Of a stretch of DNA of 14,077 nt, positions 1 through 6,229 are shown in pieces. Position numbers and translations under genes: made by a program. Origin of the DNA: Defluviitaleaceae bacterium. GTDB taxonomy: Bacteria; Bacillota; Clostridia; Lachnospirales; WRAX01. The stretch is from assembly GCA_009781815.1 (NCBI GenBank), contig WQVB01000012.1:1-14077 (forward strand). The letters run 5' to 3'. A model generated the notes under the pieces. The model was not told the DNA's origin, searched no databases, and was given only the letters and a program-made list of their open reading frames with translations. The stretch's first letter is position 1. Each line of letters opens with the position of its first letter.

Positions 1-261
1 AAGGCGGTATGCCTCTTTTTTATCGGCCTTTACAATGTAGCGGGTGGCGATGCGGGTGTTGCAATTTACACAAAATATGGCACCTGGGCTTTGAGAGAGG
101 TCAACAGCCCCATCAACAATGCGGTCTATATACATTTTTACAAGGTTGCTTTCGCCCACTTTTTGATAGTTTGCAACAAAGGCTTTGCATGTGGCACAGC
201 TAATCACTAAAATGTGGCTGCCTCGAACCTTGCGGCAGTGGGGGTTAGGATAAATGCTCAT
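1..261 (-). CDS. Zinc-ribbon-like protein, C-terminus beyond the window edge
   Basis: An open frame on the minus strand starts at ATG 261 and is still open at base 1, giving 87 visible residues. It opens MSIYPNPHCRKVRGSHILVI and has two CxxC knuckles, C22-x2-C25 (SCATC) and C64-x2-C67 (FCVNC), about 40 residues apart. That layout is typical of a zinc-ribbon fold binding one Zn2+. No signal peptide or membrane segment is seen, so it is probably cytoplasmic. The start lies inside the last codons of the upstream membrane-protein gene (17-nt overlap), and no strong ribosome binding site precedes it, so translational coupling is likely. The fold call is good, but I do not recognise a specific family or function. 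The missing C-terminus could hold further domains. Confidence 0.72.
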   Translation of the reverse strand, partial: MSIYPNPHCRKVRGSHILVISCATCKAFVANYQKVGESNLVKMYIDRIVDGAVDLSQSPGAIFCVNCNTRIATRYIVKADKKEAYRL

Positions 262-868
262 TTTTGGCGACTCTTTTCTTTCGTATTATTTTGTGTAGGA
301 TGAATAGGGCGGTGCTCACAACAAAGGGCATAAATAAAAATATTATCGCCAAGAAATCAAGAGGGATGTGGTCTGGTAGGTTTTGGCGAAACAAAAATGA
401 AGGCATAAAAATAAGGTATACTAAGTTATCAAAAAAAGTAAAATTTTTGGAAATAGAGCCAGCAAAGAAGGTGATTTCATTAAACTCATACGGGCAAGAC
501 ATTGATAAGATCACCTCATGCCTACCTTGTACCCATATGCCATCATTGCTAATACCAGGTGAAGAAAGCACTAAGGCGTTAGGCTCGCCGCTGCGATGGT
601 GTCTAAAACGTGGAAAAATGGAGCTGGCTTCAAAAACATGAAACGAAGCTATGCCGTCATCTCGCGTTTTGTACACAAAGACCTCATCTGTGTGCTTGTA
701 TGCTACGGTGTTTGCTTGAAGCATGTCTTGATACAAATCATCGGAACTAAAGGGGTGGCGTATAGACTCTATCGCTAGGGATGAGGATATTATTATAATT
801 AAAGAAGCCAAAAGGCATAGAAAGTATATGCCAATATCTTTTAGTGGCTTTTTAACTTCGATACTCAT
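245..868 (-). CDS. Small membrane protein, longer copy of a tandem paralogous pair
   Basis: A 207-aa protein starting MSIEVKKPLKDIGIYFLCLL. The frame is open for 50 more codons upstream to 1018, but ATG 868 is preceded by AAGGGAG at 8-nt spacing, and the extra part would overlie the neighbouring gene, so 868 is preferred. Residues ~12-33 form a signal-anchor helix. Residues ~149-165 are hydrophobic, and ~172-192 form a C-terminal helix followed by the basic tail KIIRKKR, which suggests a cytoplasmic C-terminus and an outside middle domain. It is homologous to the upstream 166-aa protein: IRHPFSSDDL matches IRYPLTLDDL, RFRHHRSG matches RFRFNNS, and the ends NEHLS and NEYRS correspond. Central gene of a three-gene operon. 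No known family recognised. Confidence 0.75.
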   Translation of the reverse strand: MSIEVKKPLKDIGIYFLCLLASLIIIISSSLAIESIRHPFSSDDLYQDMLQANTVAYKHTDEVFVYKTRDDGIASFHVFEASSIFPRFRHHRSGEPNALVLSSPGISNDGIWVQGRHEVILSMSCPYEFNEITFFAGSISKNFTFFDNLVYLIFMPSFLFRQNLPDHIPLDFLAIIFLFMPFVVSTALFILHKIIRKKRVAKNEHLS

Positions 869-1352
869 TGGTATGTCTCCCTTTCTTGCGTATTTTGCGG
901 TGGATAACGTAAAGCAAGCTGGTGGTGTGAAGGTGGAATAGGATGAGGTGAAAAGTTGCAAAATTAGAAGAGTTATAAACGGTGAAGAAGATAGGGCTTG
1001 TAAACCCTTTATCATCAAACAGGAGGTTGCCTGGTGGCGTGGTGAAAGAGTTGTTAAACCTAAAGCGTTGCAGCCTACGGCTTGAAGAATATATATTTAC
1101 TCTATAAAGGTTTTCATCAATAGGTAGCATATAAATGAAGGCATCATCAAACTCTCTATGTGCTACTATGCGGGGTTGTTCTGCTTTTGTTTGCAGGTCA
1201 TCCAAGGTTAAAGGGTATCGAATATTGATAACCATAAAAGCTACGGTCGCAACCACAACAAAAGAAGGGATAAGCCATAAAGACCATATCCCTATTTCTT
1301 TGGAGGCTTCTTTTTGAAGCTTTTTATAGTCGTTTTTGTCTTTTAGATACAT
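852..1352 (-). CDS. Small membrane protein, shorter copy of the tandem paralogous pair
   Basis: A 166-aa protein, first gene of the minus-strand operon. A charged Lys-rich N-terminus (MYLKDKNDYKKLQKEASKEI) leads into a helix at ~22-43. A soluble middle follows, then a hydrophobic stretch at ~131-151 and the basic tail RKIRKKGRHTNEYRS. The N-terminal ~95 residues and the tail align with the 207-aa neighbour, but about 49 residues of the paralog's second half are missing, including most of its penultimate hydrophobic segment. The tail matches in frame, so this is an in-frame deletion or divergence and not a frameshift. Its last 17 nt overlap the start of the next gene. No Shine-Dalgarno precedes the ATG, which sits 6 nt after a good -10 box. 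Function unknown. Confidence 0.7.
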   Translation of the reverse strand: MYLKDKNDYKKLQKEASKEIGIWSLWLIPSFVVVATVAFMVINIRYPLTLDDLQTKAEQPRIVAHREFDDAFIYMLPIDENLYRVNIYSSSRRLQRFRFNNSFTTPPGNLLFDDKGFTSPIFFTVYNSSNFATFHLILFHLHTTSLLYVIHRKIRKKGRHTNEYRS

Positions 1353-1358
1353 GGTTAT

Positions 1359-1387
1359 AGTATAGCATGGGGATGAAGAAAAATCAA
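1359..1387 (-). promoter_or_regulatory. Promoter of the minus-strand operon, possibly giving a leaderless mRNA
   Basis: Read on the minus strand: TTGATT (1387-1382), 17-nt spacer, TATACT (1364-1359), then only ATAACC before ATG 1352. Normal initiation about 7 nt after the -10 box would fall on or next to the start codon, matching the lack of a ribosome binding site. Inferred from consensus only. Confidence 0.55.
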
Positions 1388-1427
1388 GGAGATTGACGAA
1401 TGGGGAGTGGATATAGCATGCTTAACT

Positions 1428-1524
1428 GTCATCCTGAACCTTTGGCAAGACTTGATTCGGGACACCTTTCCTTTCTGATATAATTCGGGAAGGAAGGGGA
1501 TTGCGGGTCAAGCCCGCAATGACG
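1428..1524. repeat. Dispersed intergenic palindromic repeat cluster
   Basis: The gap between the SSB gene and the membrane-protein operon holds no gene. It begins with the end motif GTCATCCTGAACC (1428-1440) and ends with a perfect hairpin, ATTGCGGG (1500-1507) with CCCGCAAT (1513-1520), followed by GACG. The same end motif and the same type of hairpin recur at 5434-5585 and 7901-8190, so this is one member of a repeat family. CCTTTCCTTTC near 1464 and GAAGGAAGGGG near 1490 form a weaker inverted pair. Confidence 0.6.
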
Positions 1525-1569
1525 AGATGGATACTATTCGTCCACTCGCCTAATTCTGAAGGCGGATGA

Positions 1570-2232
1570 TTAAGACTTAGACTCTATACGAGAGACAGAG
1601 ACCTCGAAGGCGGTTTTTTCGACTAGCTCTTCATTGTCTAGCTTTTTTTGATAGAGCCTGCTTTGCATTCTGCCCCAGATTTTTATGTTGTCGCCTACGG
1701 ATAGCTTTGAGACGAAGCGGGCGTTGCGGCCCCAGGCGATGCAGGGGATGTAGTCTGACTTATTGTAGGAGCGGTTGACGGCCAAAAGCACATCAGCTAT
1801 TTCACGACCGAAGGGGGTGGTGCGGTATATGGGGGGCTTGCAGATAAAGCCGTCTAAAAAAACCTCGTTAGGGCTTGGCTTTGTGGGTTCTTCGCAAAAG
1901 TTATAGTCTTTTGTGAATACGGTAAGCACGAGGCGGTTGCGGGCCTCTTCTTCTATGTAGTTGTTGTAAGAGCGTATTTGCCCTTCTATCTCTATTATCT
2001 CGTTTTTTACAAACTTGCTGCCCTCTAGAAGACGCTCTGAAATAATAACAGGCAAAAGGTCGTATGTTTGGCTTAAACGAGGCACGGATATGTCAAAGGC
2101 ATAAAAGCCCTCTCCAAAGGAATCATGGCTAAAGGTGAGGTCTGTTGCTATTTCTCCAAAAAGGCTAATGTGGTTTGTGGCAGGGCTGCCTACGCCTTCG
2201 GAAAAGTTGTCCATGTTTTTTTCTATGTCCAT
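1570..2232 (-). CDS. Single-stranded DNA-binding protein-like, OB-fold (non-canonical SSB)
   Basis: A 220-aa protein resembling the clostridial proteins annotated as single-stranded DNA-binding or primosomal-N-like. The C-terminal half (~120-216) carries the OB-fold signature: GFICKPPIYRTTPFGREIAD, then LLAVNRSYNKSDYIPCIAWG, a GDNIKIWGRMQSR strand pair and TAFEVSVSRIE. The N-terminal half (~20-115) looks like a second, diverged OB-fold, which would make it longer than canonical SSB. The acidic DDDIPF-type tip that bacterial SSB uses to recruit partners is absent (it ends RIESKS), so it is probably not the main replicative SSB. GAGGAGG lies 10 nt before ATG 2232, supporting that start. It is a single gene, divergent from the GH18 gene, probably cytoplasmic and nucleoid-associated. 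The family call is firm, the exact role is not. Confidence 0.82.
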   Translation of the reverse strand: MDIEKNMDNFSEGVGSPATNHISLFGEIATDLTFSHDSFGEGFYAFDISVPRLSQTYDLLPVIISERLLEGSKFVKNEIIEIEGQIRSYNNYIEEEARNRLVLTVFTKDYNFCEEPTKPSPNEVFLDGFICKPPIYRTTPFGREIADVLLAVNRSYNKSDYIPCIAWGRNARFVSKLSVGDNIKIWGRMQSRLYQKKLDNEELVEKTAFEVSVSRIESKS

Positions 2233-2311
2233 TTTAGGTTGTCCTCCTCAAGTGTGCTAGGGCGTGTTGATACGCCTTGGTTTTTTGCTGCTTTATAAAT
2301 GTTTATGGTGC

Positions 2312-2379
2312 TTGACAATCAAATATACCCAGTTTTTATACAGTAGGGACTTTTATTTTGCCCAAAGGCGTGTTATAAT
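2312..2379 (+). promoter_or_regulatory. Candidate tandem promoters for the GH18 gene
   Basis: Two overlapping possibilities. TTGACA (2312-2317) is followed after 17 nt by TTTATA (2335-2340). Further down, an extended -10 box TGTTATAAT (2371-2379) has no clear -35. The second would give a leader of about 47 nt before the ATA start at 2433. Consensus matching only. Confidence 0.45.
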
Positions 2380-2417
2380 ATAAAGGTTAATTTTAAATAT
2401 TACACGAGAACACCAAA

Positions 2418-2435
2418 GAGGGGGACGACAATATA
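2418..2435 (+). promoter_or_regulatory. Ribosome binding site pointing to an ATA start codon
   Basis: GAGGGGG (2418-2424) is the only strong Shine-Dalgarno ahead of the GH18 frame. At 8-nt spacing the in-frame codon is ATA (2433-2435). From the stop at 2394 to GTG 2475 the frame has no ATG, GTG, TTG or CTG. GTG 2475 has no ribosome binding site and lies in the middle of the membrane helix. Confidence 0.55.
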
Positions 2436-4280
2436 AAGCAGCAAAGGATAATTATTTTTGTAACCGTTATAGGCGTGGTTATAGCGGCTGCGGTGTTTGT
2501 TTTGTTTTTTTTAAATTCTAGCGACAGAGATGCAAGAAATATAAATATGGATGAAGTGGGCTTTTTTCAATATCACAACCATTTTAACCCTGAAAGGTTG
2601 TTGATATCTAATAGAGGGGAGATAACCCAGCCAGAGCATAGCCCCGTTATGGTTGAAGGTGTTTTATATTTGCCTGTGGATTTTTTAAGGGCAAATGTAG
2701 ATAGATATATTTTTTGGGAGCCAGCTTCAAACAGGTTGTCTATAACTAATTATACACAAGTTAAGCGATTTGTGCCAGATGTTTTTTCATATACAATTAA
2801 TGGAAGAGAACAAGTAGAGCTTAGCCGCCCTATAATCCGCATTGGTGATATGGCATATATGGCTGCAGATGTGGTTACGCTATTTTATGCAGACGTAAGC
2901 TTTATGCTTTATGGAGAATATGGCATAGTTACTGGAGGCCGCAATAGAGACGCTATAATCTATAGGGTAGAGCTGCTAGGAGAAGGTGGAGAAGATTTGT
3001 GGACGCCCCTTCGCTTTGGTGCAAGCCAAAGCTACCCTATTATGGCTAGGGTAGAGCAAGGCCAGCAGGTGGAGTTTTTCTACGAGCATGGAGATTTTTA
3101 TTTTGTAGGTTTAGAAAATGGGCTTTCTGGCTATGCCTTAGCTAGGGATTTAGCTTTTCATGATATGATAGTTGCTTACCATCACCTGACACCACCAAGA
3201 CCACCTCAAACAAGACCGTCTTTTGACGGGCCTATTAATATGATATGGCATTTGGTTACAAGCCCCGCTGCGGCGGCTAACCCTGACAACCGCTATACTA
3301 TGCAGGGCATTAATGTTATATCCCCCACTTGGTTATATTTTTGCAGACCATCTATGGACGGCACCATTATAAACTTTGGCAATAGGGAATATGTGCAATG
3401 GGCCCATGCTAACGGCATGGATGTATGGCCTATGATATCTGATGCGTTTTTTAGCCCTGTAGGTGGGCCTGAGGTGTTTAGCAACGAGGCGGCTAGGTTT
3501 GCTTTGGTGGATGCTGATAGGCGAGATTTTATTATAGAGCAGATTATGGATATGGTTATACGCTACGGATGGGATGGTGTTAATATAGACTATGAGGCGG
3601 TGCAGCCACCTGAAGCCGACTATTTTATACAATTTTTGCGAGAGCTTGCTATACCCATGCGTGAGGCTGGGGCTGTGCTATCTGTGGCGGTTTTTTCACC
3701 AATACCAAGCAATAGATGGTGGAACTACCCTGAGATAGGGCGAGCATCAGACTTTTTGGCCATTATGGCATATGATGAGCATTATAGGACAATAAATAGA
3801 CCTGGCAGCGTGTCATCTTTTCCTTTTGTGGAGGATGCGGTTGTAAACATGATAAGCCTTGGGGTGCGGCCTGACCAAATCATCCTTGGCTTGCCTACTT
3901 ATATGCGTGTGTGGACGGAGCAATGGAATATAGAAACAGGACAATGGCAGCTGCTGCCAGGTGGGCCAGAGGGTCAACCCTTGCCAGAGTTTTACCCACA
4001 TAGGCGTGTTATGGACGTGGGCATGCAGTTTGGTCGCAATATAATGACCAACCTTGGCGGTGAATTTGTGTGGGATAATCACCTCCGCCAATATGTTAGC
4101 ATTGTGTATTTTAACCATAACGGCATAGAGATGCGTACCAGTGCGTGGCTAAATGATTTAAGCTCTACTGGTGAAAAGCTGTCTCTTTATCATCAGCATG
4201 ATTTGGCTGGCATAGCTTGGTGGAGAAAGGGCTTGGGCTTGCCTGCTATGTGGCAGTTTGTTGACGAGGTATTGAATTAA
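2433..4280 (+). CDS. Membrane-anchored GH18 glycosidase with copper-amine-oxidase-like N-terminal domain
   Basis: 615 aa from ATA 2433, or 601 aa from the conventional GTG 2475, which would cut the membrane helix in half. Order: basic N-terminus and signal-anchor helix (~5-28); a copper-amine-oxidase N-terminal-like domain (~30-150, e.g. VMVEGVLYLPVDFLRANVD); an SH3-like segment (~185-240); a GH18 TIM barrel (~265-610). The active-site strand reads YGWDGVNIDYE, with the catalytic Glu at 388. Asn replaces the middle Asp of the usual DxxDxDxE motif, as in many YaaH/SleL-type enzymes. Other barrel signatures are FLAIMAYDEH, QIILGLPTYMRVW and LAGIAWWRKGLGLP. GH18 enzymes of this type cut beta-1,4 bonds in N-acetylglucosamine polymers, so a substrate in peptidoglycan or spore cortex is plausible but not shown. 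Transcribed alone, divergent from the SSB gene, and followed by a hairpin element. Confidence 0.88.
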   Translation: MKQQRIIIFVTVIGVVIAAAVFVLFFLNSSDRDARNINMDEVGFFQYHNHFNPERLLISNRGEITQPEHSPVMVEGVLYLPVDFLRANVDRYIFWEPASNRLSITNYTQVKRFVPDVFSYTINGREQVELSRPIIRIGDMAYMAADVVTLFYADVSFMLYGEYGIVTGGRNRDAIIYRVELLGEGGEDLWTPLRFGASQSYPIMARVEQGQQVEFFYEHGDFYFVGLENGLSGYALARDLAFHDMIVAYHHLTPPRPPQTRPSFDGPINMIWHLVTSPAAAANPDNRYTMQGINVISPTWLYFCRPSMDGTIINFGNREYVQWAHANGMDVWPMISDAFFSPVGGPEVFSNEAARFALVDADRRDFIIEQIMDMVIRYGWDGVNIDYEAVQPPEADYFIQFLRELAIPMREAGAVLSVAVFSPIPSNRWWNYPEIGRASDFLAIMAYDEHYRTINRPGSVSSFPFVEDAVVNMISLGVRPDQIILGLPTYMRVWTEQWNIETGQWQLLPGGPEGQPLPEFYPHRRVMDVGMQFGRNIMTNLGGEFVWDNHLRQYVSIVYFNHNGIEMRTSAWLNDLSSTGEKLSLYHQHDLAGIAWWRKGLGLPAMWQFVDEVLN

Positions 4281-4289
4281 GTATCGGTC

Positions 4290-4373
4290 GGTTTTTGCCG
4301 CCTTCGCTCCCACCCTAGACTTGGCTTCATAATCACCTCGGCATCACCCCACCCCGCTTCGGCGGCAAAAACC
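4290..4373. repeat. Covarying hairpin element, copy A
   Basis: A perfect 13-bp closing stem, GGTTTTTGCCGCC (4290-4302) with GGCGGCAAAAACC (4361-4373). The interior holds CGCTCCCACCC (4305-4315), 24 nt (4316-4339), then GGCATCACCCCACC and CCGCTTC. The two C-rich motifs and their spacing are shared with the copies at 6110 and 6230, whereas the stem and the 24-nt insert differ. It starts 9 bp after the GH18 stop, so it could also act as a bidirectional terminator. Confidence 0.75.
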
Positions 4374-4385
4374 TAGAGTGGATGA

Positions 4386-4438
4386 CTCTCGCTGGCATGG
4401 TAGCTCTTGCGATTTTCGGAGAGGAAGGTTGGCGAGAG
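4386..4438 (+). other. Potential structured 5' leader of the antiporter gene
   Basis: Nested inverted repeats: CTCTCGC (4386-4392) pairs with GCGAGAG (4432-4438). Inside them CTCT (about 4404-4407) pairs with AGAG, and within that CGA pairs with TCG. The fold ends 24 nt before the ribosome binding site. An open frame crosses this region in phase with the antiporter from ATG 4382, but it is better read as non-coding leader. No known riboswitch recognised. Confidence 0.35.
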
Positions 4439-4474
4439 AGGTTACTGGACGATAAAGCAAATGGAGGGTTACAA

Positions 4475-5428
4475 TTGCAAATAGCATCTTATATATTTTT
4501 ATTGCTTATAGGCTTTGTGTTGCTGATACAAGGGGCTAAAGGCTTTGTAAACGCAAGTGTGGACATGGCACGCCGCATGAAAATCCCCACTTTGGTGATA
4601 GGCCTTACAATTGTGGCTTTTGGCACATCAGCACCAGAGATAGCCATTAGCGTAACGGCGGCTATCGGCGGCTCAAGCGACCTTGCTATGGCTAATAGTG
4701 TTGGGGCTAACCTTTTTAACCTATTGTTTATTGTGGGTTTTTGTGTTATGATATTCCCCATGTCTACCCGTCTTAACCTTATAGCTAGAGACTATTGGGT
4801 GTCTATGGTGGCTACTATTGTGCTTTTAATTGTGGTTGTGGTTTTTGAAGATTTAATACCCCGCTGGGTAAGCTTTGTTATGATAGCGGGCTTTATGACC
4901 TATATGGCCTTTTTAATACGAGGCACAATCAAAAACAAAAAAAGCCAGCCAAAAGAAGAAGAGACCCATGACAAACCCCCGATGCCTATGTGGAAGTGTG
5001 TTGTAATATCCATTATCGGCGTGGCGGCTATTGCTTTTGGCGGCCACATAACCGTTACAAACGCCACCAACCTAGCCCTTGTTTTTGGCATAAGCGAGAG
5101 GGTGGTTGGTCTTACCGTTGTGGCTATTGGCACATCCCTCCCTGAGCTTGTTACAACCTTTATAGCTTGTCGCAAAGGTGAGGGGGAGTTTGCTTTAGGG
5201 TTTATTATAGGCTCTAATATATTTAATATCTTGATAGTGCTGGGCTTGGCTGGGGTTATAACTCCGCTGGCTATAGGGCCTGGTGCTTTGTTTGATATAT
5301 CTGTTTTGGCTCTTGGCACATTTTTGTTTTATATTTTTGCCAAATCTAACAAACGCCTTGTGCGGATGGAGGGGGCGGCTATGACGTTGTTTTATGTGGC
5401 GTATATGACGGTGGTTTTGTTGAATTAA
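4475..5428 (+). CDS. Calcium/sodium antiporter, CaCA family (YrbG-like)
   Basis: 317 aa from TTG 4475, chosen because GGAGGG (4463-4468) lies 6 nt upstream and the protein then begins directly with the first helix, as is usual in the family. ATG 4382 would add 31 polar residues and has no ribosome binding site. The two inverted alpha-repeats are clear. Alpha-1 contains GLTIVAFGTSAPEIAISV (acidic Glu 55) and GANLFNLLFIVG. Alpha-2 contains GLTVVAIGTSLPELVTTF (Glu 224) and GSNIFNILIVLG. These GTSxPE segments form the ion-binding core in CaCA exchangers. About ten hydrophobic helices flank one charged cytoplasmic loop (~146-175, KNKKSQPKEEETHDK). Inferred role: export of Ca2+ in exchange for Na+ or H+. 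Single gene between two repeat-rich gaps. Confidence 0.92.
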   Translation: MQIASYIFLLLIGFVLLIQGAKGFVNASVDMARRMKIPTLVIGLTIVAFGTSAPEIAISVTAAIGGSSDLAMANSVGANLFNLLFIVGFCVMIFPMSTRLNLIARDYWVSMVATIVLLIVVVVFEDLIPRWVSFVMIAGFMTYMAFLIRGTIKNKKSQPKEEETHDKPPMPMWKCVVISIIGVAAIAFGGHITVTNATNLALVFGISERVVGLTVVAIGTSLPELVTTFIACRKGEGEFALGFIIGSNIFNILIVLGLAGVITPLAIGPGALFDISVLALGTFLFYIFAKSNKRLVRMEGAAMTLFYVAYMTVVLLN

Positions 5429-5433
5429 GATAT

Positions 5434-5585
5434 GGTCATCCCAATATCTTTGTAGGGAATGGATTTATCCATTCCGCTATCAGGTCTGCACCTCTCTATC
5501 CTTTAGCAAGATGAGACGGAATGGATAAATCCATTCCCTACATGGGTGAATTGGAATGGCGTGAGTTCAGGATGACGACTAGGGA
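5434..5585. repeat. Palindromic repeat with perfect 26-bp inverted arms
   Basis: Two perfect 26-nt inverted arms at 5451-5476 and 5517-5542. Each is itself nearly palindromic (GGAATGGAT, TT, ATCCATTCC). Outer ends are GGTCATCC (5434-5441) and GGATGAC (5571-5577). The right tail, 5560-5585, matches 8165-8190 at 25 of 26 positions. It fills most of the gap after the antiporter, and no gene is seen in it. Confidence 0.7.
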
Positions 5586-5612
5586 AATAGCATGACTATG
5601 TATAATAACTTC

Positions 5613-5644
5613 GCTATAACTCTAATGGCGAGAGTCGCAATAGC
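5613..5644 (+). other. Hairpin in the leader of the small winged-helix gene
   Basis: GCTAT (5613-5617) pairs with ATAGC (5640-5644), and ACTCT (5619-5623) with AGAGT (5631-5635). It ends about 11 nt before the ribosome binding site of the 58-aa gene. There is no T-run, so it is not a terminator. The CGCTATAAC start resembles hairpins at 9370-9430. Confidence 0.35.
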
Positions 5645-5670
5645 AAGAAAAATAAAAGGGGGACATTAAA

Positions 5671-5847
5671 ATGTCAAAAGAAAAAGTTGTACAAGCTTTA
5701 GAGGCGGCGGCAGAGCCGTTAAACACAAAGGGGCTTGTAGAGGCTACAGGCCTAGAGAAAGTGGAAGTAGAAAAGGCTATAAAAGACCTACGCAAAGAGG
5801 GCGTTGTAGACTCTCCGAAGCGTTACTTTTATGGGTTGGTGAAATAA
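5671..5847 (+). CDS. 58-aa winged-helix-like protein
   Basis: MSKEKVVQALEAAAEPLNTK... with AAGGGGGA 8-9 nt before the ATG. The layout fits a minimal winged helix-turn-helix: helix 1 (~2-14, EKVVQALEAAAE), helix 2 (LNTKGLVEATG), recognition-like helix 3 (~30-43, KVEVEKAIKDLRKEG) and a short beta wing ending YFYGLVK. Such mini-proteins resemble the DNA-binding core of MarR- or DprA-type winged domains without any sensor or dimerisation part. The TAA is one base before the ATG of the next gene, so the two are probably translated together. Proposed as DNA-binding, but target and role are unknown. Coding is well supported by the ribosome binding site and the neat junction. Confidence 0.75.
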   Translation: MSKEKVVQALEAAAEPLNTKGLVEATGLEKVEVEKAIKDLRKEGVVDSPKRYFYGLVK

Positions 5848-5848
5848 T

Positions 5849-6043
5849 ATGCCCGTATGGTTGTTATTGATTGTAATCTTAATCTCAAGCCTTGCTATGG
5901 GTGCTTTGGCGGGGCAGCAGTGGATAGCTCAAAAAGATGGCACACCTCCACCAAAGCCTTTAAGCAACGGTGTGGCGGTTATTGTGGCCATTGTGCTTTT
6001 TGGCATCTTTATAGCATCAACACTCTATCTTATCCTTGGGTAA
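5849..6043 (+). CDS. 64-aa two-helix membrane protein
   Basis: MPVWLLLIVILISSLAMGAL..., with helices at ~3-22 and ~42-62 joined by a polar, proline-rich loop (QQWIAQKDGTPPPKPLSNG). No strong ribosome binding site of its own is seen. The start is one base after the upstream stop, so it is probably coupled to the winged-helix gene. The stop lies inside a terminator hairpin, making this the last gene of the mini-operon. No conserved catalytic residues. I do not recognise the family, and pairing with a tiny DNA-binding-like protein is the only functional hint. A shifted frame over the same bases (from 5857) lacks a ribosome binding site and membrane character and was discarded. Confidence 0.68.
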   Translation: MPVWLLLIVILISSLAMGALAGQQWIAQKDGTPPPKPLSNGVAVIVAIVLFGIFIASTLYLILG

Positions 6044-6060
6044 GATAGTTTTATTTTTTT
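6025..6060 (+). terminator. Rho-independent terminator after the two-gene mini-operon
   Basis: CTATCTTA (6025-6032) pairs with TAAGATAG (6041-6048), with inner CC/GG pairs that extend the stem, followed by a T-rich tract at 6049-6060. It overlaps the end of the 64-aa coding region. Confidence 0.75.
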
Positions 6061-6109
6061 CGATTAGTGATTTCAAAAAAGTTGACAATGTAGACTTAGG
6101 CATGGCTCG

Positions 6110-6191
6110 GAATTTCTGCCCCTCGCTCCCACCCGCATGTTATGCTAAGTAGTTGATTGGCATCACCCCACCCCGCTCGGGGCAGAAATTC
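6110..6191. repeat. Covarying hairpin element, copy B
   Basis: Perfect 13-bp closing stem GAATTTCTGCCCC (6110-6122) with GGGGCAGAAATTC (6179-6191). The interior is in the same orientation as copy A: CGCTCCCACCC (6124-6134), 24 nt (6135-6158), then GGCATCACCCCACC and CCGCTC. Upstream it shares TAGGCATG with copy C, so the repeated unit probably extends to about 6097. Confidence 0.75.
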
Positions 6192-6229
6192 TTAAATTCG
6201 CAAGCGAGATAACTTTAATGTTGCGGTGA

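Noticed and set aside
9..778. Plus-strand open frames at 9-203, 264-641 and 596-778
   Set aside because: They lie opposite the minus-strand zinc-ribbon and membrane-protein genes, which have CxxC motifs, paralogy and coherent junctions.
869..1018. Upstream extension of the 207-aa membrane protein, or a frameshift joining the two paralogs
   Set aside because: The 166-aa frame keeps homology to the paralog through its very end (IRKKG...NEYRS), so this stretch is coded in that frame. A good ribosome binding site marks 868 as the start.
3293..4118. Minus-strand open frames opposite the GH18 gene
   Set aside because: Shadows of the glycosidase; no ribosome binding sites and no recognisable domains.
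4382..4474. 31-residue N-terminal extension of the antiporter from ATG 4382
   Set aside because: No ribosome binding site, polar sequence not typical of the family, and overlap with leader inverted repeats. TTG 4475 has GGAGGG at the right distance.
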